A stretch of DNA of 64,000 nt from Gammaproteobacteria bacterium (GTDB lineage: Bacteria; Pseudomonadota; Gammaproteobacteria; Steroidobacterales; GCA-2729495), in contig JAJRUG010000089.1 of NCBI GenBank assembly GCA_024277915.1, forward strand, positions 16,254 through 80,253, given 5' to 3'. The translations under genes were made by a program, and so were the position numbers. The notes below the pieces were generated by a model. That model was given only the letters and a program-made list of their open reading frames with translations. It was not told where the DNA came from and ran no database searches. The stretch's first letter is position 1. Each line of letters begins with the position of its first letter. Of the stretch, positions 27,361 through 34,682 are shown piece after piece.

Positions 27361-28465
27361 GGTGGTTGAAAACCTGGTACCCCTTTCTGGCGATCAGTGC
27401 ATCGCGTTCTGCTATTTGCAGGTCTTCGGCGACCATTTCGCTGACCAGCTCCTTGAAAGAGGTTTTTGGTTCCCAGCCGAGTTGTCGTTTGGCTTTGCTT
27501 GGATCCCCCAACAGTGTTTCGACTTCGGTTGGCCGGAAGTATCTGGGGTCAATCTTGACGATGGCATCACCTTTCTTCGGCAGATCGCTACCGCCGACAT
27601 CTTCAGTCAGCCGGCCTGTTTCATCAAGACCCGTGCCTTCCCATTCCAGTGACATGCCCAGCTCGCTGGCTGCATGCTCGACAAAGTCACGCACCGAATA
27701 CTGTTCACCGGTAGCAATGACGTAATCATCGGGTTCCGGTTGTTGCAGGATCAGCCACTGTACTTCGACGTAGTCACGAGCGTGGCCCCAGTCGCGTTTG
27801 GCATCCATGTTGCCCAGGTACAGGGTACTTTGCTGGCCAATCTTGATACGCGCCAGTGCCCGGGTGATCTTTCGGGTGACAAAGGTTTCGCCCCTGATCG
27901 GAGATTCATGATTAAACAGGATGCCATTACATCCATAAAGGCCATAGGCTTCACGGTAGTTGATGGTAATCCAGTAGGCGTAGAGTTTGGCGACGGCATA
28001 GGGTGATCGCGGGTAGAAAGGCGTGGTTTCAGACTGGGGGGTTTCCTGTACCAGCCCGTAGAGTTCCGATGTGGATGCCTGGTAAAACCGGGTTTTGTCC
28101 GTTAACCCGAGAATCCGGATCGCTTCCAGCACCCGCAGTGGGCCGATGGCGTCGGCATTGGCGGTATATTCCGGTGTCTCGAAGGATACGGCTACGTGGC
28201 TTTGGGCCGCGAGGTTATAGATTTCATCCGGCTGAATTTCCTGGATCACACGAATCAGGTTGGTCGAATCGATCAGGTCGCCGTAGTGCAGAATAAAATT
28301 CTTGTTTTCCACGTGAGGATCCTGGTACAGATGGTCGATGCGGTCGGTATTGAATGACGAAGATCGTCTTTTCAGACCGTGTACCTCATAGCCCTTCCCG
28401 AGCAGGAATTCCGCCAGATAAGCGCCGTCTTGTCCTGTGACACCGGTGATCAGTGCTTTTTTCAC
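27353..28465 (-). CDS. gmd: GDP-mannose 4,6-dehydratase
   Basis: This 370-residue enzyme makes GDP-4-keto-6-deoxy-D-mannose from GDP-mannose. It begins with the NADP site [19 protein letters not shown] and the family segment [24 protein letters not shown] (~132) and [10 protein letters not shown] (~156, Tyr-x3-Lys) supply the catalytic residues. [19 protein letters not shown] and the C-terminal [21 protein letters not shown] are diagnostic. With fcl it provides GDP-L-fucose for the EPS; rhamnose by another reductase is less likely. It is the second gene of the minus-strand run headed by the glycosylphosphotransferase. Confidence 0.95.
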   Translation of the reverse strand: MKKALITGVTGQDGAYLAEFLLGKGYEVHGLKRRSSSFNTDRIDHLYQDPHVENKNFILHYGDLIDSTNLIRVIQEIQPDEIYNLAAQSHVAVSFETPEYTANADAIGPLRVLEAIRILGLTDKTRFYQASTSELYGLVQETPQSETTPFYPRSPYAVAKLYAYWITINYREAYGLYGCNGILFNHESPIRGETFVTRKITRALARIKIGQQSTLYLGNMDAKRDWGHARDYVEVQWLILQQPEPDDYVIATGEQYSVRDFVEHAASELGMSLEWEGTGLDETGRLTEDVGGSDLPKKGDAIVKIDPRYFRPTEVETLLGDPSKAKRQLGWEPKTSFKELVSEMVAEDLQIAERDALIARKGYQVFNHHE

Positions 28466-28480
28466 TCTATGCTCCTAACT

Positions 28481-29884
28481 TCAGTATGCTTTTTCATCAC
28501 GAAAGACCGTGAACACTGTTTTTACAAGAATCTCTACATCCAGTGCAAGTGACCAGTTACGCAGGTATTCCAGATCGTAGTGTACGCGCTTCTCCATTTC
28601 CTCGACGGTCCGGGTTTCGCCCCTCGCACCACTGACCTGGGCGAGCCCGGTGATGCCTGGCCTGACCTTGTGTCGCACCATATAGCCTTCGATCAGCGAC
28701 CGGTACTGTTCGTTATGGGCAACGGCATGTGGGCGAGGGCCGACCATGCTCATGCGCCCCTGCAGGACATTAATAAACTGCGGCAGTTCGTCCAGCGAAA
28801 AGCGGCGCAGGAAACCGCCGATTTTTGTCAGCCGGGCATCATTTTTCGTGGCCTGTCGAATCTCGCCGCTGTTTTCCGTCACGGTCATCGAGCGGAATTT
28901 ATAAACGATGATTTCAGTGCCATCAAGACCATATCGATGCTGGGCAAAAAATACCGGGCCGGGGCTGGTGACCTTCACGGCAATAGCGATCAGCACCATG
29001 ATCGGGCTGGTCAGGGTTAAGGCAAGCAGGGCGAAAAAAACATCGGAAAATCTTTTGACCAGGCCATTGGTGCCGTAAAAAGGCGTCTCGCACAGTGCCA
29101 TGACCGGCACACCGGCAATCGAGTCAGAGCGGGACTGGATCAGGTCGAATACGAATACATCGGGCACGTAGTAAATTGATGCAGTGGTGTCTTTGAGGTC
29201 GTCCAGCAGGGCCAGCGTGCGCTGGTTGTTCTGAATCGGTAATGCGATGTAAATTACATCGATGTTTTGATTTTTGACATAGCCCGCGAGCAGGTTAAGG
29301 GGGCCGATTATTTTGGCATGTTTGTGCTCACCTACCCGTTCTTCGCTGCGATCTTCGAAGTAGCCATCAAGCAGAATACCGTATTGCTGGTGTTTGACCA
29401 GGCCATCAGCGAGGCGGCTGCTGATACCGTTGACTCCGACGATGACGGCACGCTTGGCATGCCCGCTTTTCATCAGGTTCCTGATGATGCCGCGGTTGAC
29501 GATATCCTGAGCCATGGCTACCAGGAAGGGCGCCTGGATAAACCAGGTGAAAATCACCAGCCGGGAGTAGTCCTCGCTGACCTTGGCGGCAAACCCGATG
29601 AGCACCAGGGCGCTGATCACCATCAGCCACGGAATTATGGCGCGGGTGACAAACAGATGGAGGAGGCTCTCCTCGGTCATGGAGGTGGAGTAGGCTTCTT
29701 TGAAAACGTAGGAAACCAGGATGAACTGGAGCACCAGCAGCGGCTCATAGGGATCGGTCAGCCCCACGCCGTATACCTGCAGTAACAGGAGCAGCGTGAT
29801 GGTGGTGATGATGGGCGGCACCAGCCACTTGCTGAGCACGAATAGCCCGCTGCTAAGTCCCTGTTCTGAAAGCTTGTAGTTCAT
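28481..29884 (-). CDS. Polyprenyl glycosylphosphotransferase (WcaJ/WbaP-like), EPS-initiating enzyme
   Basis: The protein has 467 residues. Four to five N-terminal helices are followed by a cytosolic Rossmann-like domain (KRAVIVGVNGISSRLADGL), another helix near VFFALLALTLTSPIMVLIAI, and the catalytic C-terminal domain. The latter has GPVFFAQHRYGLDGTEI, VYKFRSMT, LRRFSLDELPQFINVLQG, MSMVGPRPHAV and RPGITGLAQVSGARGE. These are the hallmarks of enzymes that put the first sugar-1-phosphate, often glucose or galactose, on undecaprenyl phosphate. It is the first gene of the minus-strand run (29884 down to 19518), consistent with its role as first committed step. Confidence 0.92.
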   Translation of the reverse strand: MNYKLSEQGLSSGLFVLSKWLVPPIITTITLLLLLQVYGVGLTDPYEPLLVLQFILVSYVFKEAYSTSMTEESLLHLFVTRAIIPWLMVISALVLIGFAAKVSEDYSRLVIFTWFIQAPFLVAMAQDIVNRGIIRNLMKSGHAKRAVIVGVNGISSRLADGLVKHQQYGILLDGYFEDRSEERVGEHKHAKIIGPLNLLAGYVKNQNIDVIYIALPIQNNQRTLALLDDLKDTTASIYYVPDVFVFDLIQSRSDSIAGVPVMALCETPFYGTNGLVKRFSDVFFALLALTLTSPIMVLIAIAVKVTSPGPVFFAQHRYGLDGTEIIVYKFRSMTVTENSGEIRQATKNDARLTKIGGFLRRFSLDELPQFINVLQGRMSMVGPRPHAVAHNEQYRSLIEGYMVRHKVRPGITGLAQVSGARGETRTVEEMEKRVHYDLEYLRNWSLALDVEILVKTVFTVFRDEKAY

Positions 29885-30003
29885 TTGGGTGGTGTTATCT
29901 GTCAGCTGCTCTGCAGGTGGTGCTACTTAGGTTGGAATATTACATTTTTGTCGGTTTGCCATAACCGGCTAATTTTACACTAGTCCGGACATCTGCTTCT
30001 GTG

Positions 30004-30033
30004 AGGCAGTCGGAACTGTCTGCCGCGTGGTTG
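30004..30033 (+). repeat. Direct repeat at the left border of the toxin-antitoxin island
   Basis: AGGCAG, three variable bases (TCG), then a 21-base block beginning GAACTGTCTGCCGCGTGG. The same block recurs at 34490-34519 with GCA as the variable bases, so 27 of 30 positions are shared. GGCAG and CTGCC within it form a small hairpin. The two copies bracket the plasmid-stabilisation-type gene cluster. Confidence 0.8.
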
Positions 30034-30090
30034 TTGCTGTTGCTGCGTGGTACCGGTGTTTGGTTTCTTCGCAGTATTCGAGTGTGTTAT

Positions 30091-30113
30091 ATTGTGTACA
30101 AATAAGCACAAAT
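30091..30113 (+). promoter_or_regulatory. Candidate ParD operator
   Basis: An imperfect inverted repeat, with ATTGTGTAC on the left and GCACAAAT on the right, lies 13 bases ahead of the antitoxin start. Ribbon-helix-helix antitoxins usually repress their own operon from such sites. GAGG at 30115-30118 is the likely ribosome site. Confidence 0.35.
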
Positions 30114-30125
30114 TGAGGTATTGGC

Positions 30126-30368
30126 ATGTCTACCACCATGACTATCCGGCTGGATACAGAAATCAAAAATCGCCTTGATCAACTTGCGGAAGCGACACAC
30201 CGTTCCAGATCCTTTCTGGCCGCAGAAGCTATTCGGGATTTCGTTGAACTGAACGAGTGGCAGATTCAGGAGATCAAGAGTGCCCTCAACGAGGCGGATA
30301 GTGGTGATTTTGCGAGCGATAAGGCCGTAAAGAAGGCCTTCGGCAAGTGGGGTGTCAATGCAGGTTAA
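30126..30368 (+). CDS. ParD/CopG-type ribbon-helix-helix antitoxin
   Basis: This 80-residue protein starts STTMTIRLDTEIKNRLDQLA, the strand-helix-helix of CopG/ParD DNA-binding antitoxins, with RSRSFLAAEAIRDFV as the second helix. The C-terminal ~30 residues (IQEIKSALNEADSGDF) would wrap the toxin. The toxin gene starts 8 bases before its stop, so both are made together. It is predicted to neutralise the ParE-like partner and repress the operon. GAGG precedes the ATG by about 7 bases. Confidence 0.88.
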   Translation: MSTTMTIRLDTEIKNRLDQLAEATHRSRSFLAAEAIRDFVELNEWQIQEIKSALNEADSGDFASDKAVKKAFGKWGVNAG

Positions 30369-30648
30369 GTGGCTCACCAAAGCATTACAGAGCCTTCATG
30401 ATGAAGCTGAGTTCATCGTCCGGGATGACCCTGCCGCAGCCCGGCTCGTGGTTCAGCGACTCTATAACACGGTTGATCTTCTGACCGGCAACCCGGCACT
30501 TGGCCGTCCTGGCCGCATTCATGGCACACGTGAACTGGTTGTGCCCGATACGCGTTATATTGTTGCCTACCGGGTCAGACCACGCCTGAACCGTATTGAA
30601 ATACTTCGAGTATTCCATACCGCCCGCAGATTGCCTCAACGCTGGTAG
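30358..30648 (+). CDS. ParE/RelE-superfamily toxin
   Basis: This 96-residue protein starts from the ATG at 30358 (a GTG at 30352 is a less likely start). VKWLTKALQSLHDEAEFI, ALGRPGRIHGTRELVV, TRYIVAYRV and EILRVFHTARRLP are the successive signature segments of ParE-type toxins; ParE members inhibit gyrase while RelE members cut mRNA. The HTARRLP ending and GRxxGTRELV favour the ParE branch. The start overlaps the antitoxin gene by 11 bases. Confidence 0.88.
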   Translation: MQVKWLTKALQSLHDEAEFIVRDDPAAARLVVQRLYNTVDLLTGNPALGRPGRIHGTRELVVPDTRYIVAYRVRPRLNRIEILRVFHTARRLPQRW

Positions 30649-30784
30649 GCTATTTGCCAATAATTTGTAGCATTGGCGCAAGAATCAGCTAAAAAACCTT
30701 TGTTGATATTTTGCCGATATTCGTCACTGATGAGAAACAAGTCAGAAGCGTAGAGTCCAAATTCGCAATCTGGACTTGACCTGT

Positions 30785-30801
30785 TTAACATCAGGTGTTA
30801 A
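30785..30801 (+). promoter_or_regulatory. Perfect inverted repeat before the TumE-like gene
   Basis: TTAACA-TCAGG-TGTTAA lies 8 bases ahead of the start codon at 30810. This is a likely autoregulatory site for the HTH antitoxin of the pair. No strong ribosome site is visible between it and the ATG. Confidence 0.45.
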
Positions 30802-30809
30802 CCATATAG

Positions 30810-31169
30810 ATGGTTGGAAAACATGACCCGATAGAGCAATACCTTTTGGATTTGGATGGTTGCTACTTCCAGTTTGAAGGAGGGTACTACGCCAGAATTG
30901 TTTTTCATATTGTGCTGAAAAGTCAGGAAAAACCACATGGTTTCAGTTATTCGCTGACTTTCCACCGGAAATCCGGTGAACGAATACTGGGCTTCGACAA
31001 CGCTCACACTGCCCCCAGGCACAGTGGTCCCGCCGCAAAAAGCAAAAGGCGATCGGAATTTGACCATAAACATAAGGGAAGTCGAACATACGAATATGAA
31101 TATGTAGATTTAACGACGTTTCTTAACGACTTTTGGGATGAGGTCTATAAAGCGGTAGAAAAGGAGTGA
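30810..31169 (+). CDS. TumE-like toxin (DUF6516 family)
   Basis: This 119-residue protein has YLLDLDGCYFQFEGGYYARI near the N-terminus, then FSYSLTFHRKSGERILGFDNAH and HKHKGSRTYEYEYVD. This layout matches the DUF6516 family, recognised as the toxin of TumE/TumA-type plasmid-stabilising systems. The activity is not settled; conserved Asp, His and Tyr residues suggest a nuclease-like or modifying role. The HTH gene follows 5 bases later, giving the toxin-first order seen in this family. Confidence 0.7.
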   Translation: MVGKHDPIEQYLLDLDGCYFQFEGGYYARIVFHIVLKSQEKPHGFSYSLTFHRKSGERILGFDNAHTAPRHSGPAAKSKRRSEFDHKHKGSRTYEYEYVDLTTFLNDFWDEVYKAVEKE

Positions 31170-31174
31170 CAATC

Positions 31175-31552
31175 ATGGCGAAAATCAGAGTAGGCATAAT
31201 GCCTCATGAAGAATTCAGAAAATACACGTTGGATATTGCTGCCGGAAAGCACGTTCCTGAACGAGGCGCACCCAAAATATGGTTTGCGTCTATGAAGGCT
31301 TTGTCTGAAACATTGTCAGACCCGAACAGAGCACTTTTAGCTTTGATTGCCGACCAGCATCCCGAAAGTCTTTCAGAGCTGGCCAAGCTTTCAGGCCGCG
31401 CTGTTTCGAGTATCAGCCGAACCCTCAAAAGAATGGAAGGTCTGGGACTGGTGCAACTGAAACATGAGAAGCATGGCCGCGTTGTGCCAAAAGTGCCTTA
31501 TTCAGACATCGTTCTGGATATGTCCATAGGCCGCGATGCACCAGGTGCGTGA
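31175..31552 (+). CDS. Winged-helix antitoxin (TumA/HVO_A0114-like)
   Basis: The protein has 125 residues from the ATG at 31175, which has AAGGAG 8 bases upstream; a GTG three codons earlier overlaps the toxin stop. Residues ~65-110 form a winged helix-turn-helix (SLSELAKLSGRAVSSISRTL then GLGLVQL). The N-terminal part is unassigned. Proteins of this kind pair with DUF6516 toxins. It would bind the inverted repeat at 30785 and block the toxin; this pairing is inferred from adjacency. Confidence 0.75.
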   Translation: MAKIRVGIMPHEEFRKYTLDIAAGKHVPERGAPKIWFASMKALSETLSDPNRALLALIADQHPESLSELAKLSGRAVSSISRTLKRMEGLGLVQLKHEKHGRVVPKVPYSDIVLDMSIGRDAPGA

Positions 31553-31575
31553 GGTTTAGCAGATTACAACACGCT

Positions 31576-31608
31576 GCCCGATCATCAACACCGGTGTTCG
31601 GGTGTCAT
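31576..31608 (+). repeat. 33-bp palindromic repeat, copy A
   Basis: GCCCGATCATCAACACCGG followed by TGTTCGGGTGTCAT. Within it CCCGA/TCGGG enclose the self-complementary AACACCGGTGTT, with a one-sided bulge. It is identical in 32 of 33 positions to 34450-34482. It begins 23 bases after the TumA-like stop and precedes the end of the VapC remnant. Confidence 0.75.
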
Positions 31609-31868
31609 ATACACGGATCAACCAGTTTGATTCCATGTTTCGATATTCCGGAATCAGCTGTCACTATTTCCAGGCCCTCTGCCTGCGCCTGTGCTACGAG
31701 CATGCGGTCGAAAGGGTCCCGGTGAATTTCCGGCAAGTCGCCCGCTTTTTCACCATGAAATAGTGAAACAGGTAATTTGGTGAAGCCTTCATCTTCAACA
31801 ATGCGGTCCATATCATCCGGTGCCTTTGTTGATATTCGGAGCAGAGTACATCGCCCGATAATTAACAC
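31605..31868 (-). pseudogene. C-terminal remnant of a VapC-type PIN-domain toxin
   Basis: About 87 residues can be read. The second half (LPEIHRDPFDRMLVAQAQAE, then LEIVTADSGISKHGIKLV) is the C-terminal half of a PIN-domain ribonuclease, with the acidic DPFDR and TADSG positions. The N-terminal half, with the first catalytic Asp, is missing: upstream on that strand lie short non-matching residues and a copy-like fragment of the palindromic repeat at 31853-31872. No VapB antitoxin is found. It is most likely a broken gene left by recombination at the repeats. Confidence 0.65.
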
Positions 31869-31872
31869 CAGT
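31853..31872 (+). repeat. Partial copy of the palindromic repeat
   Basis: GCCCGATAATTAACACCAGT matches the first 20 bases of the copy at 34450 at 18 positions. It sits exactly where the VapC coding sequence breaks off. Confidence 0.55.
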
Positions 31873-31928
31873 CATCCTGACCCAGGCATTATCCTGTGAT
31901 GATCATCGACCAACTCAAACTGGATCAT

Positions 31929-33047
31929 TCAGATCAACCTGGACAAAAGCTTGAGCACCGGCGCGACCCGAATCCCCTCGCCGGATACATAATCCTTTGT
32001 ACCGGTCGCTGATATCTGCCAGGCGTCCACCTTGGGAAATTTTGCCTTGAGGTACCTGATGCTGCGATCAGTCTCTGCATCTGCCCATTTGCACTCGACC
32101 AGCAATACCGGGCTGCGCCGTTCCACAACTACGAAATCCACTTCCCGCCCGTCCTTGTCACGAAAGTACCGTAACTCAATGTCTGCCCCCTCCACATCCT
32201 GCTGGAAATGAACCCACTTGAGAAGATGACAGGCAACCAGATTCTCAAAACGTGGGGCACTCTCTGGCACTACCGTCCAATCGAAGTGATAGTGCTTCTG
32301 CTCCTTTTTGACTGCACGAATGCGTGGCGAGCCGAACGGTGAAAGGCGGAAAATCGCATACAGACGTTCCATGGCACGGAGCCACGATGCAGCGGTCTTG
32401 TGGCTCACCTGCAGATCCTCGCGCAAGGCATTAATCGAGAGCGGGGAGGCCACGCGATCCGGCAAAACCAGCATCATCAACTCCAGCTGGCCCAGATCCC
32501 GGATTGTCTCGAGCGATGTAACCTCTTCCCGGATCAGTCGCGACCGGTATTCCCGCGACCAGCGCCGGGCCTCTCGCTCGCTGCCCGACAGCCAGGGCTC
32601 GGGAAAACCGCCGAGCCTTAGCAGATCCAGAAGTTCTGCCGGCTTGTTGAGTCCCAGTTCAGCCACTGAGAACTGATGCAAGCGGAGCAGGTGATATCGT
32701 CCCTGCAGCGAGTCCCCGCCAAACCGGTAGAGATCCAGCCGGCCGCTGCCGGTGACCAGGATCTGCTGGCCGGCCCGCCGGTTGTCATACAAACCCTTTA
32801 GATAATTGCGCCACTGCCGGTATTTGTGGATCTCATCGAATACCCATAGCTTGCCTGCCGGCAGCTCCCGGCGCAGGATACGATCCCGATGTTCAGGCAC
32901 ATCCCAGTTTAGATAGCCGGCGCTTGCAGCGGGCAGGCTTTGGGCGAGTGTCGTCTTGCCTACCTGCCGGGGTCCAGCGACAAATACCATTTTCTGTTTG
33001 AGGTCATGTCGAACCTGGGTGGTCAGATACCGGGGTTTCTCAATCAT
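31929..33047 (-). CDS. AAA ATPase with DUF4143 and nuclease-like C-terminus
   Basis: The protein has 372 residues. Walker A is VAGPRQVGKTTLAQSLP (~24-40) and Walker B LWVFDEIHKYRQWRNYL (~67-83). ILVTGSGRLDLYR is the sensor segment and RYHLLRLHQFSVAEL a typical follow-on. The middle holds the winged-helix DUF4143 part (PLSINALREDLQVSHKTAASW). The C-terminus has REVDFVVVERRSPVLLVECKW, a D...ExK pattern as in PD-(D/E)XK folds. This family is widespread and its role is poorly known. A 22-bp inverted repeat lies directly ahead of its start codon. Confidence 0.85.
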   Translation of the reverse strand: MIEKPRYLTTQVRHDLKQKMVFVAGPRQVGKTTLAQSLPAASAGYLNWDVPEHRDRILRRELPAGKLWVFDEIHKYRQWRNYLKGLYDNRRAGQQILVTGSGRLDLYRFGGDSLQGRYHLLRLHQFSVAELGLNKPAELLDLLRLGGFPEPWLSGSEREARRWSREYRSRLIREEVTSLETIRDLGQLELMMLVLPDRVASPLSINALREDLQVSHKTAASWLRAMERLYAIFRLSPFGSPRIRAVKKEQKHYHFDWTVVPESAPRFENLVACHLLKWVHFQQDVEGADIELRYFRDKDGREVDFVVVERRSPVLLVECKWADAETDRSIRYLKAKFPKVDAWQISATGTKDYVSGEGIRVAPVLKLLSRLI

Positions 33048-33052
33048 TACGC

Positions 33053-33130
33053 AAGGATACGGCCATTTTCTACCCTAGTCAAAAATAGTCACGGTGTTTT
33101 TTGATCAAGGTAGAAAATAGCCGTATCCTT
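33053..33130. repeat. Long inverted repeat in front of the AAA-DUF4143 gene
   Basis: The arm 33053-33074 (begins AAGGATACGG) is the reverse complement of 33109-33130 (ends CGTATCCTT) at 21 of 22 positions, with 34 bases between. The left arm starts 5 bases upstream of the ATPase start codon on the minus strand. If transcribed it would fold in the 5' untranslated region; as DNA it could be an operator or a transposition end. Confidence 0.75.
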
Positions 33131-33138
33131 ACTGGTAA

Positions 33139-33217
33139 ATCGTTAAGTTAATCGTTGTATTATATTAATATAATGTTTATTATTTAATGCTTTTATGGAT
33201 ATATAATCGTTAAGTTA
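33139..33217 (+). promoter_or_regulatory. AT-rich promoter region with two ATCGTTAAGTTA repeats ahead of the HipA-like gene
   Basis: ATCGTTAAGTTA occurs at 33139-33150 and again at 33206-33217, the latter running into the ATG at 33217. Between them the DNA is almost all A and T. The paired sites look like operator copies for autoregulation by the HTH part of the gene product. A ribosome site is not evident, so translation may be leaderless or weak. Confidence 0.45.
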
Positions 33218-34458
33218 TGTTGGAGTTGCAGCCGTATCTCGTGAACGGTGCCCGTCAGGCCGGTGAGCTGGTCGATGCTCTTGGGGTAAGCCGTGTCACC
33301 CTGATGAATGCCTATCGGCGGGAAGTCCGACAGCTCCTGAGACTGGGGCGGGCTCGCTCCACACACTATGCCGCCCGGCGAATTGTGACCGGGCTGAGTA
33401 CGGATGAATTTCCTGCCTTCCGGGTTGACGATATCGGGCAAATTGCACCGGCCGGCACATTCATCACGCTCGCCGGCAACGAATCCGTCTGGCTTCCTGA
33501 TGAAAGCATTATCGACGGGCTGCCGGCAGAAATGCACGATATCCTACCCGGTGGCTTCCTTGGTCGTTCCTACACACAACGCCATGCCGATCTGGGGTTA
33601 CCTGATGATGTAGCCAATTGGTCGGACCACCACGTCCTCAGCGCGCTCAGTCGCCGTGGCGAAGATTTGCCTGGCAACCTCATCATTGGTCACGAATCAT
33701 TCGACCGCTTCCAGAATCTGCAGCACAGCACCCGCACCATTGCTGATTTCCCGGCACTCAGCATGGCTTCCCTTGCCGGCGAACATGCGGGTTCTTCAGC
33801 CGGCGGTGAACAGCCGAAATTTACCGCACTTGTGGACAACCAACATTGCCTGGTTAAATTTGCCACTGATCAGACCGACAACGCACGACGCTGGCAAGAC
33901 CTGCTCACGCTCGAACACATTGCGCTCGAAACATTAAGGGATTCCGGCATACCTGCTGCAGAAAGCGTGCTGCTCGATACCAGGGGACTTCGTTGCCTGA
34001 TTATCAATCGCTTTGACCGTATCGGGATTAATGGCCGCCGAGCCGTAATGTCGCTTGCAGCTGCATCCGGACACGCCGGTATTCCGTGGGCCGATGTTGC
34101 CAAAGAACTCGAACGGGATGATTTGCTTGGTGGCAGTGATTATCACCGCATTACGCTGCTTGATGCCTTTGGCGCATTAATCGCAAATACTGATCGCCAC
34201 CTGTACAACGTTCTGCTGTATCCGGCAGAAAGTGGCTACACTCTCGCGCCCGCCTTCGACCAACTACCCATGGCCTACGCACCACCGGCCAGTGGCAATC
34301 TCCGGAATTCAGCCATCGGCACACCGCGCCCGACCATCAATACACTCGCGGCCTGGGATGATGCGCGGGTACTCGCGAATGAGTTCTGGCAACGTGCAGA
34401 GGAACAACGATTGTCTGATGCCATGCAGGGCATCGTCGCAGAGCACGTCGCCCGATAA
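33217..34458 (+). CDS. HipA-family kinase with fused N-terminal HTH (YjjJ-like)
   Basis: The protein has 413 residues. The first ~60 (GELVDALGVSRVTLMNAYRR) form a helix-turn-helix. The rest is a HipA-like Ser/Thr kinase: GGEQPKF (~194-200) is the ATP-loop region, LIINRFDR is an adjacent strand, LIANTDRHLYNVLL (~326) contains the catalytic Asp and metal-binding Asn, and PAFDQLPM the metal-binding Asp. HipA kinases phosphorylate aminoacyl-tRNA synthetases and induce dormancy; the target of YjjJ-type proteins is less clear. No separate HipB gene is present, consistent with the fused DNA-binding domain. The last codons are part of the 33-bp palindromic repeat. Confidence 0.82.
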   Translation: MLELQPYLVNGARQAGELVDALGVSRVTLMNAYRREVRQLLRLGRARSTHYAARRIVTGLSTDEFPAFRVDDIGQIAPAGTFITLAGNESVWLPDESIIDGLPAEMHDILPGGFLGRSYTQRHADLGLPDDVANWSDHHVLSALSRRGEDLPGNLIIGHESFDRFQNLQHSTRTIADFPALSMASLAGEHAGSSAGGEQPKFTALVDNQHCLVKFATDQTDNARRWQDLLTLEHIALETLRDSGIPAAESVLLDTRGLRCLIINRFDRIGINGRRAVMSLAAASGHAGIPWADVAKELERDDLLGGSDYHRITLLDAFGALIANTDRHLYNVLLYPAESGYTLAPAFDQLPMAYAPPASGNLRNSAIGTPRPTINTLAAWDDARVLANEFWQRAEEQRLSDAMQGIVAEHVAR

Positions 34459-34482
34459 TCAACACCGGTGTTCGGGTGTCAT
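34450..34482 (+). repeat. 33-bp palindromic repeat, copy B
   Basis: It is nearly identical to 31576-31608 (32 of 33). It supplies the last two codons and stop (GCC CGA TAA) of the HipA-like gene and carries the same AACACCGGTGTT core. Confidence 0.75.
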
Positions 34483-34489
34483 CATCTCC

Positions 34490-34519
34490 AGGCAGGCAGA
34501 ACTGTCTGCCGCGTGGTTG
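34490..34519 (+). repeat. Direct repeat at the right border of the toxin-antitoxin island
   Basis: This is the second copy of the 30-base block seen at 30004-30033, same orientation. Here GGCAGA-ACTG-TCTGCC makes a perfect 6-bp hairpin. From here to 34682 no gene is seen. Confidence 0.8.
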
Positions 34520-34682
34520 AGTCTGCCTTCGACCTCTACATTCCCTATCCGTTTGACGGTATGCTGAGACGCTGACAGCGGGGGAGCGGATCTGGCAGCC
34601 CGGGCGATCCAGGTGGGAGTGCTCTCACCCTCCCTGGCTGAACAAATGTGAACATCTGGCAAGTAACAATTCAGAGGACCTT

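Noticed and set aside
30004..34519. Integron cassette array with attC sites
   Set aside because: The repeats look cassette-like, but the conserved attC boxes (RYYYAAC and GTTRRRY) are not found and no integrase is present.
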